Source: Scedosporium boydii (Eukaryota; Ascomycota; Sordariomycetes; Microascales; Microascaceae). Taken from it: a DNA stretch of 64,000 nucleotides. The notes below the pieces were generated by a model that did not search any database, was not told the origin of the DNA, and worked only from the letters and a program-made list of their open reading frames with translations. Numbering within the stretch: position 1 is the first letter of the stretch; each line of letters opens with the position of its first letter. Below, piece after piece: positions 54,473 through 64,000 of this stretch. The translations under genes and the position numbers were made by a program. The stretch is from the NCBI GenBank assembly GCA_002221725.1, contig NJFT01000003.1, forward strand, positions 372,001 through 436,000. Direction: 5' to 3'.

Positions 54473-56116
54473 ATGCTAGCTGAAGGAGCAGACCGAGATT
54501 GGTGGCGCGGCGCCGTCATCTACCAGATCTACCCGCGCTCTTTTCAGGATTCCAACGGCGATGGCGTTGGTGATCTGCGGGGAATTTTGTCCCGGCTGCC
54601 GTATGTCCGCCGACTTGGTGCCAACGCTATTTGGATATCTCCGTTCTTCAAATCGCCGATGAGAGACAATGGCTACGACGTCGCGGACTACAAAGACGTC
54701 GATCCCATCTTTGGCACTCTTGATGACTTTGACGCCGTGATCTTGGAATCCCATCGACTTGGCCTGAAAGTCGTCGTCGATTTGGTGATATCGCATACAT
54801 CTGAGGAACATCCGTGGTTCAAAGAAAGTCGATCTTCACGCAACAATCCGCGGTCCGACTGGTATGTTTGGGCCAACCCTAGTCCGGACGGCACCCCTCC
54901 AAACAACTGGTTGTCGATGTTTGGGGGCTCCGCATGGCAGTGGGACACACGCCGAGAGCAATACTATCTCCACAATTTCCTCCCCGAGCAACCAGACTTA
55001 AACTTCCATAACGTAGAGGTTCAAGACGCGGTGCTTGGCACGGCTCGATTTTGGCTTGATCGTGGCGTGGATGGCTTCCGACTCGATACAGTCAATTTGT
55101 ATTTTCACAGCCAAGGTCTGGAGAATAACCCGCCGCTAGCCCCGGAGGAAAGGGACTACTCAGCTGCCCCTGCAGTTAACCCTTACAACTACCAAGACCA
55201 CATATACGACAAGAACCGGCCTGAGAACCTAGAGTTCTTACGCCGATTCCGCGCGCTCCTTCAAGAGTACCCTGCGGCTGCCACTGTCGGTGAAGTCAGC
55301 GATTCGCATCGCACCCTCGAGTTGGCGAGCTCATATACCAGTGGCAAGGAGAAACTGCACATGTGTTACTTGTTCGATTTCCTTTCCCCCGACAAAGTCG
55401 ACGCCCACCGGGTACGTACTATCGTGGACGCTTTTAAAACGGCAAGTCCCGATGGCTGGTGCTGCTGGGCCATTGCGAACCACGATACTATCCGTCCTGC
55501 CTCTCGATGGACAATCCAGAAAGGCGACAAAATGGCTCATCTGAAGGTATTGTCGGCGCTAGTTATGACAATCCCTGGCTCTCTGTGCATATACCAAGGC
55601 GAAGAGCTTGGACTGCCAGAGGCCGATGTTGCATTCGAGGACTTGCAAGACCCTTACGGTATCCGCTTCTGGCCGGAGTTCAAAGGGAGAGATGGCTGCC
55701 GCACGCCAATGGTGTGGGATTCGGACTTGCCGTACGGTGGGTTTTCCAGTGTTAAGCCATGGCTTCCTGTGCCAGCTGGGCATATCGACCTCGCTGTCGA
55801 TAATCAGGAAGGAAAGAAGGACTCCATGCTGGAGCATTATCGTCGTATGCTAGCATTCAGAGCTTCCCATCCTGCATTAACTAAGGGGGATATCCACTTC
55901 GTGGAGACGAGGGATGACTTGGTTGCTTTTCGAAGGGGATACGCAGGAGAGAGCATCCTGTGTGTGTTTAGTCTTGGCGAGACTTCCGAGGAGCTCTTGA
56001 TTGGGGACTTGAATGTTCAGGCAATGGGTAGCCATGGGTTCGAGGGAAAGAACAGGGATGGTAAGATACAATTGGAGCCATATCAAGCTTGGTTTGGGAG
56101 AGTGGTTCGGCAATGA
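54473..56116 (+). CDS. GH13 alpha-glucosidase, bacterial (AglA-like) type
   Basis: An intronless gene of 547 residues. It opens DWWRGAVIYQIYPRSFQDSN and GDGVGDLRGI, the usual start of oligo-1,6-glucosidase/alpha-glucosidase enzymes. Conserved regions are DLVISHTS (region I), QPDLNFHN (region V), GFRLDTVN with nucleophile Asp205 (region II), VGEVSD with acid/base Glu274 (region III) and NHDTIRP with Asp338 (region IV). The whole chain, including KSPMRDNGYDVADYKDVDPI and AVNPYNYQDHIYDKNRPENL, looks like proteobacterial GH13_23 enzymes. Fungal maltases are usually interrupted by introns and belong to another subfamily. No signal peptide, so it should split maltose, sucrose or similar sugars in the cytosol. 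No sugar carrier is adjacent. A horizontally gained gene is likely. Confidence 0.92.
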   Translation: MLAEGADRDWWRGAVIYQIYPRSFQDSNGDGVGDLRGILSRLPYVRRLGANAIWISPFFKSPMRDNGYDVADYKDVDPIFGTLDDFDAVILESHRLGLKVVVDLVISHTSEEHPWFKESRSSRNNPRSDWYVWANPSPDGTPPNNWLSMFGGSAWQWDTRREQYYLHNFLPEQPDLNFHNVEVQDAVLGTARFWLDRGVDGFRLDTVNLYFHSQGLENNPPLAPEERDYSAAPAVNPYNYQDHIYDKNRPENLEFLRRFRALLQEYPAAATVGEVSDSHRTLELASSYTSGKEKLHMCYLFDFLSPDKVDAHRVRTIVDAFKTASPDGWCCWAIANHDTIRPASRWTIQKGDKMAHLKVLSALVMTIPGSLCIYQGEELGLPEADVAFEDLQDPYGIRFWPEFKGRDGCRTPMVWDSDLPYGGFSSVKPWLPVPAGHIDLAVDNQEGKKDSMLEHYRRMLAFRASHPALTKGDIHFVETRDDLVAFRRGYAGESILCVFSLGETSEELLIGDLNVQAMGSHGFEGKNRDGKIQLEPYQAWFGRVVRQ

Positions 56117-57212
56117 TCATGCGATGGATGCTGAGGCATGATCTTGCGATTATGAAGGTTGGTCCTAAGCTGGGCACCTTAACACCGCTCCGAACCCCAA
56201 TAGCTGCTACGAATTGCCAATGCGTTATAGTAGTGACCACAAAAGCTGCAGTTCCCGCAAACAAATTTCCGGTAGGTGTTGCTAGTTATGGCTCCGGGTT
56301 CCGTATGGAGCTTTCTACTATCCGACAATGCACTTGGACGGGCTCAGGAAGTCAGTCGGAGGCGTATGCCGGTCGTTGAGCAGAACGGACCCCCCAATAG
56401 GGAACAACTACCAGCAGACAGTAAATCACTATCATCAACCTGAATCTACGTAATCTCAACCTTAGACACACTCATTCGTATCGAATAGACGAGTTCGATT
56501 GGGACGATATCCCCCTGGGCAGGGCGAGGCAGATTGTGGCGCACTACATGGGCCGCGGGCGCATTCCACAAGGACGACAACCGGTAAGGAATATTACGCC
56601 AGTTGGGGGAGAAAAGTGTGCCGGATCCGGATTTCGGTACTCCTTTCTAGGAAAGGTGCTTTGAATCAGTTGCTAGGTGGCTCTGGGAGATGGCGATATA
56701 TCGAACAACACAGGTCACACATATGGTAATAGCTGCCCATTCGTTTCTATTTTAATGCACCTTGTAAAGAGTGTTGTTTTTCCTTAATACATCAATGCGT
56801 TTGCCAATTTCCTCTCCTCGTATCCAAGCCGCATGATACAACCGCGGCGGTGGATATGTGAGTCTAAACGGACGAAGGGATAACATTGTTGCCGGACGAA
56901 CCAACACATTGGGTCGCCAAGAGGGGGCTTATTCCCAAAGCTACAGCCCAGGGTAATACAGGGTCGCACCGATGTTTATGTATATCGTGCCAGCTAGAGG
57001 CTCAGCAGTGGGGTCACTTCCATTCCTTCCAGGCGGATCTTCCCGCTTGGTGTCGTCGATCGTAAACTAGTTCAGACCCCGGTCGAATCCCTTCCTACTC
57101 CGTACTTCGTATAACGTCCTTTGTGCATGGCTGGTCCTGTGGACCTTGGCGGCGTGCCTCGCGCTTGACCCTAGATAAAAGGTGCTCCTCGTAACCCAAG
57201 AACCCCGGATTC
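56117..57212. other. Intergenic, 1.1 kb
   Basis: No supported gene. Short frames at 56089-56379 and 56499-56729 lack domains. The tract ends in a C-rich part leading to the broken membrane-protein gene. Confidence 0.45.
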
Positions 57213-58197
57213 TTGTCGCTGCATCAACCGCATCCATACGTTTCAGCTTGCCTCCCGTCACCGCCGAGCATATCATCCGAAGCCACGCCGCTTGTTGTTA
57301 CGACAACACCATCGCTGCTCGCCATCACCGCGCCCTTCGTACAACCGCCTAGCTGCGAATCCAACTGGAGGCACACAAGCATGCGTCTCTACCGAAACGG
57401 AACCATCTCCAGGGTCCAAGTCCAGGTGTCCAAGCCTGTGGCATCATGCTACCCATCCGGCTGGGAGGACATTGACCTGCCACCAGTTCTATTTCAGTCC
57501 CGCTGTGTGTCCCAGTGGCTGGACGTACTGCCACATGGCATCGGATTGGAACCAGGGTGCTTCAACAGCCTACTGCTGTAATAGGTTGGACTACACTCCG
57601 TTTTGTTTTATAATTTTAATTTGATCAGCCCTGGTTGATCGAATGAAGTTAACTAACCAGTTGCGACTCTAGTGGCTACACATCTGTCGATTGGAGCGAC
57701 AGACGTACGATATGTCAAAGTATATATGCCGACGCTGGTTCCCAGGCACAGCCGCGACGACAAGCTCAGACGACGGCGAACTCGAGGTGTCAGGCATAGT
57801 AGACTCGGATCAAACCCTCATGGTTCACAGACCGTGGCTCGTGACGTGGGGCCTGAGCGACAGGTCAACACTGACACAGGAGCCGCCCACGCTGACCAGT
57901 AGAATGGTGGTGCCAACGTGGACCCCCAGCGAAGTCATTCCCGACGGCAAATACGACCCCGAGCCGGATCCACCCCAAGAGCACCCAAATTTCCAGGTCT
58001 TTAATCTCTTTATGTTTCTGGTGGTTAGCCTGCCTGTCATTGGGATTGGGATTCTCATCATGGGCTTCTGTATCTGGACCTGTATATTCGGTAGCAAGAA
58101 GGAACGGGAGGAGAAGCGGCAACGGGCCCTGGCAGCGGCGGAGGCGGCCGGTGCGACGGCAATGGCTGAACGCCCATCGGTGGGGAAGCCTAGCTGA
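57213..58197 (+). pseudogene. Frameshifted fungal one-pass membrane protein gene
   Basis: Three pieces in order resemble a known fungal family with a Cys-rich ectodomain and one C-terminal helix. Piece 1 (57213-57475) has ITAPFVQPPSCESNW, RNGTISRVQV and PVASCYPSGWED. Piece 2 (about 57480-57596), in the next frame, has FYFSPAVCPSGWTYCHMASD and ASTAYCCNRLDYTP. Piece 3 (57691-58197) has LVTWGLSD, MVVPTWTPSE, and the membrane helix LFMFLVVSLPVIGIGILIMG followed by a basic tail with KKEREEKRQ. A frame change lies near 57480, with no room for an intron. An intron between pieces 2 and 3 is plausible. No in-frame ATG stands at the front. It is either a recent pseudogene or a gene with a sequencing error. 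Confidence 0.5.
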
Positions 58198-58517
58198 GCT
58201 TTACCAATGGGGAGAGATTGAAGAAAGGAGTATTATAACACCTAATCGGTATCGGAGATGACGTGTGAACGTTGAGGTCAATTCGGGACTTGTGGGCTCT
58301 GGAACCTACACTCCGGTCTAATGCGAGGAGATACCTGCACAGATAATACTTATTCCACTCGAGAGAGCCTCGGTTCTTCTAATCTTAATATCCTTGGAGC
58401 TGATAACCGGAACGTGAATAGAGCATGATCTATATTAATGAATGAAAAACAAGAAATCGAAAAAATAGCAACCCATAAAACGCCAGTATGCCAACCCTAT
58501 CAATGGAATTCTATCCC
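58198..58517. other. Intergenic between convergent genes
   Basis: Contains only the two 3' flanks; AT-rich at 58410-58480. Nothing else seen. Confidence 0.5.
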
Positions 58518-61500
58518 CTACACGCCGTTCAAAATGCGAATAATCGTCTCCATCATATCATCTGCCCCAAAGTCCGACAAGCGGAATGCAGGAGCGAAGA
58601 TGCCAATATCTAGCCCGCGTCCAGCCACCACCGCTTCCACGTCAACAGCCGCCTAGTGCAATGTTAATCAATGCACGTTTCTAAGATCAAGAAAAGGAAG
58701 CTCACTTACGGGGAAATATTTCGCGACGAGGTTCTCCTCTAGCCATTGCGGCAACGTAAATGGTAGAGCATTTGAGACATTGCCATTGTCAAGAGAAGAA
58801 GAATCATCCAGGACTTGGAGGGAAATCCCTCCAGCCTCGCTCGGGAAACGACTCTGTCCGCTACTGCCAATGAAATTTACGAAAGAATCAATGGTGATTC
58901 CTGTCCACGATGCAATCTCCCAGAGCCCAACGGTAGAATTGGGCGCTTCCGTGACGGAATGGATATCGCGCTGAATACGAGATGCCAAGGAGACAGCAGT
59001 ATCTTCTTCCTTGATCGTGACCTTGAGGGGAACCAAGTTCAATGCCGGGAACGTCTCAGGGAGGGTCTCGAAAAGGGATCGGTTGGCTAGATACGTGCCA
59101 AACACGACAGTCTTCTCTCCGTCATGTGAAGTCTTGGTGTTCCCGATAGTGAGAGCGTAAGCAGCTAAGAAAAGTGCTTGCAGACTTATGCCGTGCTCTG
59201 AGCAGAGGGAGCGAAGAGAAGAAACATCTGATACTGCGCTTCTGATAAACTTGGAGGTCTTTTTTGTCGTTTCCGGCCACTCTGATTGTGAGGCTGGAGC
59301 ATCGGTGACACCGAGATATGCCGTCCAAAATTGGCGTCGCTTACTGATAGACGAGGACGACGAGTGCAGTGCAGTAAAGCCTTTCCACTGACTCAAGGGT
59401 TGTGCTTCCACGAGACACCCGGTGCAGAGAGAAGAGAATCTATCCAAGATGGCCGGCAGGCTCACTGCATCATACAAGGCATGGTGGATATGCAAGGCCA
59501 GAAGCCAGGAACCGTCCACATCTTTCTGCACATGAAGCTGGAGTAGATCGCTAGCCTCTGGCTCCAACTCGTCAATATGGCCCAAGTCATCATCCCATCT
59601 GATGTGAGCGCGTCGAAGGGCAGGCTTGGAGCTACCCTTCACAATGACTTGCGCGAGCGGCCCTGCTGAATCGTTGAGAGCGACGAAGTAAGTCCGGAGG
59701 ATAGCCATATCCGAGATGAGCGAAGACCATGCTGATCCCAAAGATTCTCGGGTCACCGAACTGCTAAGGCGACAATAGAAAGTGGGGAAGAAGACGGACC
59801 CTGACGAGTTTTGCCATGTTGACAGCATGTATACTTGCATAGGTAATGCTGGGAGTGTACACTCGACTTCATCAGGCAAGACGCCCGCCAAAGCATATTG
59901 CTTTTCCTCAATGTCTACCGTGTACTCCTCCTCGGTCCCAGAGGCTGGGGCTCTAGAAGCGTGGGCACCATTGACCGCCTTGGACAGCTCAGCCATATGC
60001 GAGATGGATGATGCCGTGAGTAATTGCCGGACGGTAAGGTGGATTCCCGATTGTCGAAGATTCGCCGAGGCTTTGATCGCGGTGATGGAGTCGAGACCAA
60101 TATTGTACAAGGTTGCGGATTTAGGAACGTCCTCCACCGAGACCCCAGATAGCTGGCACAGCACCTCCCGTATTTTCTCCTCCGATTCTGTCCACATCTC
60201 CTCATCCTGCTTGCCCGTAGTACCATTCACCTGGGCAAGTTCATGGTCGGACACATCTACTTTCAGTTGAGCCGGGGGCAGGCCGCAGATGGAAACGCGG
60301 GAAGGACCGAAGGATAGCAGATCCTGTTCCGGCGACTCTAGTATATACTGAAGGGCTCGGTCTAACTGGTGCAAAATGAGGCTGGCATCGTGCGCCTGGA
60401 AATATGAGTCTTGACAGGCAGTTCTCCAGACCAAGGTATCCCCGACAGCTTCCAGCTCAACACAGACGGGGTACTCCACGGCCGATGAACTCTCGACCGA
60501 TGTCATGAGAGGCTCCTGCTCCGAGCTCCCTCGACTCGAGAGGGCTGGCGACTTCTGGAAGAGGAACAGGGTATTGAAGAGTGGAGACGCCACGCCCTTC
60601 GCAGCCAGGAGTGCCTTTCGCAGGGGGTATGATTGGTGTTCTCTCAGGCCAGCCATGTTCTCCTCCATGTATCGCAAAAATTGGACCACTGTCCCGTGAA
60701 GGACGCATCGGACGGCAACAGTGTTCATTGTCGGGAACATGACATCTTCAGCACCCTCAAAGTCTCTGCCCGATAGCACAACGCCGAACGTGAGATCAAG
60801 GGAGGATTGAAGGGATGCCAAAACGGCTGCCCAGCAGGCTTGACCAATTACCTGAAGGGATATTCCGTACTTCTTGCCGAATTCAGCTACTCTTTGGGCG
60901 TGGGTAGTCGATGTTGATTCGGCCCGATGAGGTGTTGAACTGTCCGCGGCCGCCTCTGGAGCACCGTTCGTCGCAACAAGCGTTGGGTTTGCATCGACGA
61001 GATACTGTTTCCAGAAATCCTGGCCTTGGGAAGAAGTCGACTGAAGCTTCCGAAGGTAGGGTTCTTCCGAGGGGTAGTGCAATTTCTCGCCGTTATAGGC
61101 CGCCTCAACGTCCCGGTGTAATAGAGCCAGGGACCAGCCATCGTACAGGGCGTGCGCGATCGATAGCAAGACAAAGTTCTTTGAGCCAACAGACACAAAG
61201 TGTAGGCGGAATAGACTGGTCTGGCCTTTTGATGAAGTGGCTTCGGTCTTCGTAGCCTCAATGAGATCTTGAATTTGGCCGATCTCGTTCAAAGTCACCC
61301 TCGAAATGGCAGGGTGGGAAGATCGGAGAATGACTTGGCAGTATGAGAAGTCGATAGTGGGGTCGGAGACCTCAAGGAAGACAGTTCTGAGAATTTTAGA
61401 GTGGTGGAAAACTGTTTCCCAGGCCTTCTCAAGCCTGTCGAGTTCTACTGTTGGACCAATCTCGAGAAGGTCGTGGTTGAAGTACTGTTGGCAATCGCTC

Positions 61501-64000
61501 TGCAGCATCTGAGCAATCATGGACTCCTGGAGAGGGGTGGGCGGCAGGATGTCTTCAATGTCATCTTCTTGTATCCCGTTTAGCTGAACGGACCTCTTCA
61601 GATGGACTTTCAATTGCTCATATGCTTCCGACTCTCTCTGTGACTGATCAACTGATGTCGGGCCACGGTTCTGGAGCAGCTCAATGATGTCGCCAATTGT
61701 TGGACACTTGACTATGTCGGTGATTGATAGCGTAATATCGTGGGATCTCAGCCTGGCCGCTAATTTCATGATGTCAATGCTGTCCAAGCCAAGGTTAGGA
61801 AGCGAGAGGTGGCCGAATAACTCGTCCATATCCATAGCACAAGCGTCCGCAAGTTCCCGCAATAATATCTTGCCTTCGGCGGATAGATCTCGCTGTTTTG
61901 AAAGTGATAAGTGCGCCTTTCCACCCGTAGTATTATTGTCGAGCACCGAGGCGGCGCTCTCGGCGGGCGCGGCCCGTCGGGCTTCGGTCGCTTCATTGGA
62001 AATAGCTGCTTCCCGGTCGGCGAGTAAACGAGCGACGTTATCAAGGAAATTTTGCATCAAACCAGTTGCTTGGTTCTCATCAAATGCTTCCCCGCTAGCG
62101 ACGATAGTTAAGCGGAGTTCGTTGTCTTTCAAGACGGCTTCGAAGGCCACAGGGTAGTCGGCAGTTGGTGGTTCGTCCTGTAGAATCCAGGGAGGTTGGC
62201 TGCCAATAGTGTCGTCCGAATTATCAATTTGGAAGGCAAAGAGATTGTCAAACAACGGCTTTCCGTTGGAACACCATTTCTGAATATCTCTCAAAGAGAC
62301 GTGTTGGAATGAAGACACAGAGGCGTTGAACTCGTGGCATAGCTTGACTAAGGACCTCCAGCTGACGCCGTTCGCGTATTTTACAAAGAACGGAAGGGTG
62401 TTGAAAAGAGGACCGATGGTATTTTCGACATTTTCAGCTTCAATTGCTCTACCAGAGACGATGATTCCCGTTGTGACACTGTCGTTGAAGTATCCTTGCA
62501 GCGTAGACACCCAGAGAGCCAGAATCAAAGACTGGAAAGTGACCCCAAGAGATTTTCTCATTGCGTCCAGTGGCTCTGCACCGATGGTTTGATGGATGGA
62601 GGCGTCTGCCGTAGCCGATAAACCCTCGGCGGGAGGAAGCTCGGTCGGCGTCCATTCCTGCAGATGCCGAACCCAGAACTCCTTGCTGGAATCATGCTTC
62701 CAGAGAGGCCCCAGAGGAAGAAGCTCAGCGAACGCGGGCCCAGCACTCGGCGTCTCGTCATGATACAGGCTAGAAACAAACCGAAGGATGGCGTCGAAAC
62801 TATTTCCATCGTAGAGGCCATGGAAAATGTGAATATTGAGCTGGATACCTGCGTCGGATCTATTGATAAGGAGTTCCAGTGGGCTGATAACATGAGGCGA
62901 GTTCTTCTCGACCCAGGCGGTCCTAAGACGACGTTCTTCGAGCTGGAATTCGGCAGGAGAAAGAGACGTCTCGAGCCACTGAGGAGTTTCATGTCGCAGG
63001 GCGACCTGAGTAAAACCGTCGGGGGTCGCCACAAACGACGTTCTCAAGATCGCATGGCGACGAATGGTCTCCTTCCACGCATGCTCGAGCTTTTCAATGG
63101 ACGTATCCTCGGCAATAGAAAGCTGGAAGTTATTGAAATAAACCGACCTCCTCTCAGCGACTCCGGTAAGGGCTCTTGAAATGATTCCTTCCTGGATCGC
63201 CGAGCATGGAACGATGTACTCGATATCCTCATGCTTGATGCCGAGCTCGCGGCAGACAAGGCCACGCCAGCGGTGGTCGCAGGCTCTCATTATCTGTTTC
63301 GCTTCCGTAATTTTGCTCTTTGAAGAAATGATCGGTGCGTTCTCGAGTGCTTGGACAAGATCACCAAGGATAGGATGCCTTAGGATTAGTTCTGGCGAGG
63401 CGCCAGAGATGCCACGCTGTTTGAGGAGTCGAGAGAGTCGGGGAATGGAAATTGAGTCCACACCGAGATCGAATATGTTGGTTTCTCCGTCTATTGTGTC
63501 CTCGGCTGATCCATTGAACTCCTTAAGAATCTCTAGTACTAGAGTTCCAGTCTTGTTTAGCAATAGGTTGGCTTGCGTGTTCGACGATGAAGAAAGCTTC
63601 GACAGGTCTTGCGGGGAAAGATTCTTGAAAAAGGCCCTCAATTCCTTCACTTCCGCTTTATTGTTGCGGGACAGCGGGATGTATGGCAAGGCAATGATAT
63701 AAGTAGGGACCATGTAGCCAGGAAGACGAGCCTTGCATGCATCTCTCGCGTTGCTGCAAGCTGTGCGGCTCTCCGTCTCTTCAAGAATCCTGAGGCCTGT
63801 CGCCGGCTCCTCATCGCTATTTCGTAGGGGGACAATAAATGATATGAGAAGGTCCTTGCCGGTTTTGCTATTCTTTGACACGATTGTTGCTACGTCTCGG
63901 ATCCCAGGGACTCCAGATCTGATAGCATGATCAATCTCGCCCAGTTGAAGACGCTGTCCACGTAGCTTAACCTGATCGTCGGCCCGCCCAAGGAAGTCAA
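58518..64000 (-). CDS. sidC: 3' part of a siderophore NRPS, ferricrocin/ferrichrome (SidC) type
   Basis: The gene runs off the right edge. Exons in the window are 58710-64000 and 58518-58652, joined by a 57-nt intron that restores KYFPAAVDVEAV and a C-terminus ending LDIGIFAPAFRLSD. About 1,807 residues are present. Order: end of an adenylation domain (GRADDQVKLRGQRLQLGEID, motif A8, at about 63990-63930; A10-like SRNNKAEVKEL), carrier T1 (LGVDSIS, Ser at about 63455), condensation C1 (FHGLYDG), T2 (LGLDSID, Ser at about 61781), C2 (AHALYDG), T3 (IGLDSIT, Ser at about 60089) and C3 (HHALYDA). A terminal A-T-C-T-C-T-C run is the hallmark of SidC/Sid2-type synthetases that build cyclic hydroxamate hexapeptides from N5-acyl-N5-hydroxyornithine with Gly/Ser. 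These products store iron inside the cell. No thioesterase is present; the last C domain is thought to close the ring. Confidence 0.85.

Noticed and set aside
57070..57100. GGTCGAATCCC word, tRNA B-box-like
   Set aside because: Flanks do not fold into a cloverleaf and no A box is seen.
58780..63930. Many plus-strand frames opposite the NRPS
   Set aside because: Shadows of the long minus-strand coding exon, without domains.

Overview
This window looks like nuclear DNA of a filamentous ascomycete (Pezizomycotina, probably Eurotiomycetes). The support is short GT-AG introns of about 50-95 nt with CTAAC-type branch sites, three Zn2Cys6 regulators, a ferrichrome-type siderophore synthetase, several MFS carriers, GPI-anchored and small secreted proteins, and a DUF7587 protein. 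No rRNA, tRNA, CRISPR array or intact transposon was recognised. Exon borders were worked out by eye from splice signals, reading phase and remembered family patterns.

Layout. 1-9.1 kb: a Zn2Cys6 factor, a secreted DUF8021 protein with a decayed relative beside it, a secreted protein made of two repeats, and a GPI-anchored protein. 10.7-17.1 kb: an ACS-family carrier (six exons), a histidine-rich one-pass membrane protein, a PhnB/VOC protein, and a monocarboxylate-type carrier. 17.1-25 kb: remains of a sugar carrier, a second Zn2Cys6 factor, and a GMC oxidoreductase. 25-28.2 kb is gene-empty. 28.2-30.8 kb: an RGS protein with three C-terminal membrane spans (Rax1-like) and a TMEM86/YhhN protein. 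31.8-33.8 kb: a clearly broken CorA-like gene, followed by an AT-rich gene-poor stretch.

36-48.3 kb reads like a small catabolic or biosynthetic locus: an MFS carrier divergent from an Fe(II)/2OG dioxygenase, then a cupin protein divergent from a Zn2Cys6 regulator, then an intronless bacterial-type carboxylesterase and an NmrA-like reductase. A dehydrogenase remnant lies inside it. 49-56.2 kb: a DUF7587 protein, a Tri3-like acyltransferase and an intronless bacterial-type GH13 alpha-glucosidase. 57.2-58.2 kb holds a frameshifted membrane-protein gene. From 58.5 kb to the right edge lies the 3' part of a large NRPS with the order A-T-C-T-C-T-C, the ending expected for a SidC/ferricrocin-type siderophore synthetase.

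The most notable observations are the SidC-type NRPS end, the two intronless genes with bacterial-type sequences (carboxylesterase and alpha-glucosidase) about 8 kb apart, the dioxygenase-cupin-regulator-transporter locus, and several decayed genes. I did not find a convincing wholly new system. The dioxygenase/cupin locus is the best candidate for an undescribed pathway.
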